The position numbers were made by a program, and so were the translations under genes. Under the pieces are notes generated by a model, which was given only the letters and a program-made list of their open reading frames with translations, was not told the DNA's origin and ran no database searches. This document shows, in pieces, positions 60,842-64,000 of a stretch of 64,000 nucleotides of DNA; positions within the stretch are counted from its first letter, which is position 1; the number at the start of each line of letters is the position of its first letter. The stretch spans positions 931,317 through 995,316 of the forward strand of contig BCKL01000008.1 of NCBI GenBank assembly GCA_001600635.1, read 5' to 3'. This stretch comes from Leucosporidium creatinivorum. Lineage: Eukaryota > Basidiomycota > Microbotryomycetes > Leucosporidiales > Leucosporidiaceae.

Positions 60842-63485
60842 ATGGCACCTTATCGAACCGCAGCTCTGGAGATTTCAGCTCTAAGTCCACAAGAGTACGA
60901 CGATTACATCCCTCGCCTCTCTGCTGCTTTCCAAGCGTCATTCACTCCCACCACTGGCGAGGAGCTCAGATTACCCCCCCTCGAGGTGTGGCACTGGTTG
61001 ACCCAGTGGATTGATATAGTAGAGGAGAGGAGGGAGAAGGAGGTGAGTCTTGTGCTACAGAGCGGTCTGGTACAGAGTGGAGCCCGAAAGCGACGGAGAG
61101 ACGAGCTCGGGCTGGGCGCTAGCTCTTACACGTCGCGGGAGGGGCTGTAGAGCTGTAGAAAGACTTTTAGGAGCTGTAGACAGCTATCGATTAGCCGCTA
61201 CTGCTCCCTCATCACTTCCCACCCTCTCACTCTGGTCCACCCCCCACTCGTCGCGCTCGCTGACGTCTCTCCTCTTCTCTTACACGCGCGTCCTACAGAT
61301 CCTCTCCTTCTTCCGTCTACCTACCAACACTCCCTCCCCCTCCCCCTCAGCAACCGATTACCCACCCGCCCTGCACACCCTCCTAGCCCTCACGCGCCTC
61401 TACTCCCACTCGAAGGAGACTCGACATCTGACGAGGGATCTGCTGTTCGTGCAGGCTGATCCGGTGATTTGGAAGGTGGAGCCGAGAGGTACTGCTCCCC
61501 CAGTAGTGGTTTCGGCGGCAGTGGGAGAGAAGGGCAAGCAGCGCGAGGAAGTGGTCAACGCCGAACCTCATCCGCCCCCGCCAATTAGGACGGCCTCAAT
61601 CTCAACCAAACCTACTCCACCGACAGTCACAGCAACCCCTCTACCCCTAGCAAACCCATTCCGTCGTCCCCGGCCTCTCGCAACAACCTCCACACCCGCC
61701 AACCTCCCCATCCCCGACCTCGGCCTCCCCACTCCCCCTTCTTCGACCTCTTCTTTCCCCCCTAATCTCGGCGCAGCAGGGAGTGGGCTACAGAGGGCGG
61801 TCAGCAACCCCATTGTTAGGGAGAGCAGGGAAGCGCCTATGCCTCCGCCGAAGAGGATCACTTCGTCGGCGGTGGTCGGTCAGCCAGTTGACGGCGCGGC
61901 AGGAGGAGGAGGAACAGCGATTGGAGGGGCAGGGCTGAGGAGGGCATCGACCAACCCGTTTAGGAGGGTCGAGGATGCTGGACAAGCAAGTAGAGGACCC
62001 GTCTCGGAAGGAGGAGCATCGTCGTCCACCTCTTCGGGCGGCGGCAGCAGAGGGCCTACGTCCCTCCCTCCCTTGCCTCCTCGACCGCTCTCCACTCCCG
62101 TCGCTTCCAAGCCCTCACCAGCACCAGCGCCGAAGCCGAAACCACCCCTCCCGCCAACTTGCTCCTCCCCTTCCTCCTCCAAACCCCTCCCTCCCCGCCG
62201 AAGCTCGAAACCCGCCCTTCCCCAACGACGCGCCTCTCTTCCCGCTCCTTCCTTCCCTGCCCCCTCAACGTCTGCACCGAGGTTAAGCATCATCTCCTCC
62301 TCCTCTTCCTCTCACGCTCCACCAACGACAAGCTCCACGGCACCAACTCCTCCTGCCCCCTCCCTGCCCTCGAGGGATCGCTTGACCTCGTCGACTCATA
62401 TCGGGATCGGCTCGTCGGTAAGGCTGATTAGTACTACGAAGCACTCGCTCTCCCACCACTCGGAGAGTAAGGGGCATTCCCCGGCGCAGTCGAATGCCGG
62501 CAGCGGCGGGGGGAAAGGGAGGATGTCGAGGAGTAATTCGGGGGTCAGTACGAGTGGCGGTGGAGAGGGGGAGGGGTGGAGGTATGAGAGTGCTGCTCAG
62601 AGTCCGAGGAAGGGCAGGGGGAGGGCGAGGAGTGGGAGCGAGCAGAAGGAGAGAACGGCTCAGGCCAAAAAGGATCCGGATGGAGCAGCAGCTTCGCCAT
62701 TCGCCGATTCTTCTCCTTCCATCTCGCACTCGAGGTCTTGGTCGAGGTCTAGGTCTAGGTCACCTTCCACCAGCAGCGACGACGATTCCCATCGCTCACC
62801 TTCGCCGAACTACACCCAGGCCCAAGCCCAACACACGAGGACCGCTCCCCTCCCCTCGACCTCCCGTTTCCCCTCCTCCACATTTCCCTCCTTCTCTACC
62901 GCTTCTGTCATTCCCCCTCCTCCCGAGGACACGCCCTACAGCGCAGGCACTGGCGCCGGGCTGACGAGGAGCAGCACGCTCGGGTCCAAGCCCAAGCCCA
63001 AGGCGCGGGGGGTGGTCCCTCCTCCTCCTAAACGACGAGTCCCTTCTTCCTCGTCCGATAACCCCTTCGATCCTCCCATCCTAGGGCTCGGCCGCCCACC
63101 CCCCTCGACCTCGACTCAGCAAGGTCACCGCCGGACGACGTCGCTCACTTCGCGCCATAGTTCGGCTTCCGCACCAGCTGGCATAGGAGCAGGAGGAATC
63201 GGGTTGGGAGCGGAGGTAGTTGGGTTTTTGAAAGAAGGCGCGAGGGAGGGGGAGGGGTGGTTGGAGCGCGCGAGGGAGGGGTTGGGCAGGAGGGCGAGTG
63301 GGAGGACTCGGAGGAAGGGAGAGGAGGGAGAGAGGTTGGTTGAGCGGGAGACGTCGAGCGAGGAGGAGGACGGTGGAGTGCAGCAGCGGGAGGAGGAGGG
63401 AGAGGGAGAGGAAGAGATGAAGCAGTTGGAGAGGACCGTGAGGGAGAGGGTGGAGAGAGGGCAGTGGAGCCAGCTGGGAGAGTAG
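60842..63485 (+). CDS. Long Ser/Pro-rich protein of unknown function
   Basis: Exons 60842-61042 and 61299-63485 encode 795 residues. The N-terminal ~170 residues are the only part that looks folded (ISALSPQEYDDYIPRLSAAF, VWHWLTQWIDIVEERRE, YPPALHTLLALTRLYSHSKE, RDLLFVQADPVIW). The rest is disordered: Pro-rich runs (PLPPRPLSTP, KPKPPLPP), poly-Ser, an RS-like tract (SRSWSRSRSRSPS), NPFRR and NPFDPP motifs that could bind EH domains, and an acidic C-terminus ending GQWSQLGE. Proline stretches could bind SH3 domains such as those of SLA1, which is speculation. I do not recognise a named family. It shares a short promoter with the RTR1-type gene. Confidence 0.75.
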
Positions 63486-64000
63486 GGAGGGGTTGTAGGG
63501 GTGTAGTGTGGTGGTTGTGGCGGTGGTGTGCTGTGTGGAGCTGTTTGTATCTCGCTGTTTCGTTCGCTGCATTTCGCATCTCTGGAGATTCCGACTTCAA
63601 CGCCGGCGCCCGCGAGCGAGACCTTGGTATCGGGCGGGTATTGGAGAGGCGTAGTAGCAGTGAGGAATAGCAAAGCCCAATCTGTGTAGCGTGTCCTCAT
63701 GTTACGCCTCCTTTGCAGCTCGCTCCCTTAGCCCAAGCTCGGTCGTCGTTGCCCAGCTCGGCGCTCTTTGTCGAGCATCGGGTCAGCTCTCCTCAATCCT
63801 TTCATCGCTCGAGGGGAAGGCTTTGGAATCCAAGTCTTCAGTGTGGAGAGTTGGAGCTCTGCAACAAGCCCTCATCTCGGACTTGGGATCTCTCGAGAAG
63901 GGCTGGGCATGAGCTCGGTAGCCAGCTCGGCGCTTTGCACGGCCAAACGAGGGGAGATCTGTCTGCTCCCTCCCGTCCGTTCGTCAGCTGGTGCACCGGA
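63486..64000. other. Window end, no gene assigned
   Basis: 515 bp after the last stop. A plus-strand open frame at 63691-63912 has no splice or domain support. Nothing else seen. Confidence 0.5.

Overview
This is nuclear DNA of a GC-rich, intron-dense basidiomycete. Codons, very short introns (mostly 50-90 nt, GTGAGT/GTAAGT-type donors, an invariant GCTGAC-like branch site close to a C/T AG acceptor), tiny exons and the gene content (SLA1 with three SH3 domains, fungal DASH subunit, APSES/ankyrin factor, hybrid histidine kinase) point to Pucciniomycotina, most likely a Microbotryomycetes yeast of the Rhodotorula/Leucosporidium/Microbotryum type. This placement is inference. I see no rRNA, tRNA, CRISPR, viral element or intact transposon. 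All gene models were built by hand from splice signals and checked for reading-frame closure.

Layout. 1-1951: 3' part missing of a secreted cysteine-repeat gene (minus). 2980-5450: DMA1-type FHA-RING ubiquitin ligase. 6319-8243 and 8857-10391: divergent DAHP synthase and NAD-dependent glycerol-3-phosphate dehydrogenase. 10723-12355: a shorter, divergent cysteine-repeat gene. 13216-14812: homoserine-acetyltransferase-like alpha/beta hydrolase. 14968-17572: MBP1-like APSES/ankyrin cell-cycle factor. 18174-18936: EXPERA/TMEM97-like membrane protein. 19248-20494: expansin-like secreted protein. 20989-25066: membrane hybrid histidine kinase, head-to-head with a polytopic membrane protein (25513-26752). 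27057-34488: two tandem SNF2 ATPase paralogues, the first with a 126-nt poly-C run in an intron. 34802-39220: SLA1 endocytic adaptor. 39592-40471: DASH subunit SPC19.

40.8-56.1 kb is the accessory part: two near-identical 3.9-kb copies of a 19-exon secreted cysteine-repeat gene (same exon sizes, duplicated flanks) enclose a 51-codon gene, three F-box-like paralogues (one with a premature stop), a decayed MFS transporter fragment and scattered undetermined bases. 56.5-63.5 kb returns to housekeeping genes: an unrecognised small gene, VMA21, SDH4 (with a probable 3-nt exon), an RTR1/RPAP2-type phosphatase, and a long Ser/Pro-rich protein sharing a 133-bp bidirectional promoter with it.

The most unusual system is the cysteine-repeat family. 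Each repeat is built from a ~65/68-nt exon plus a ~73-nt exon with strictly alternating intron phases, and the conserved cysteine at each module border is itself split TG|C by the intron, so modules can be added or lost without breaking the frame. Copies carry a signal peptide, a Kex2-like Lys-Arg and a cysteine-rich C-terminal domain. They look like wall-associated or secreted surface proteins that evolve by exon and gene duplication.
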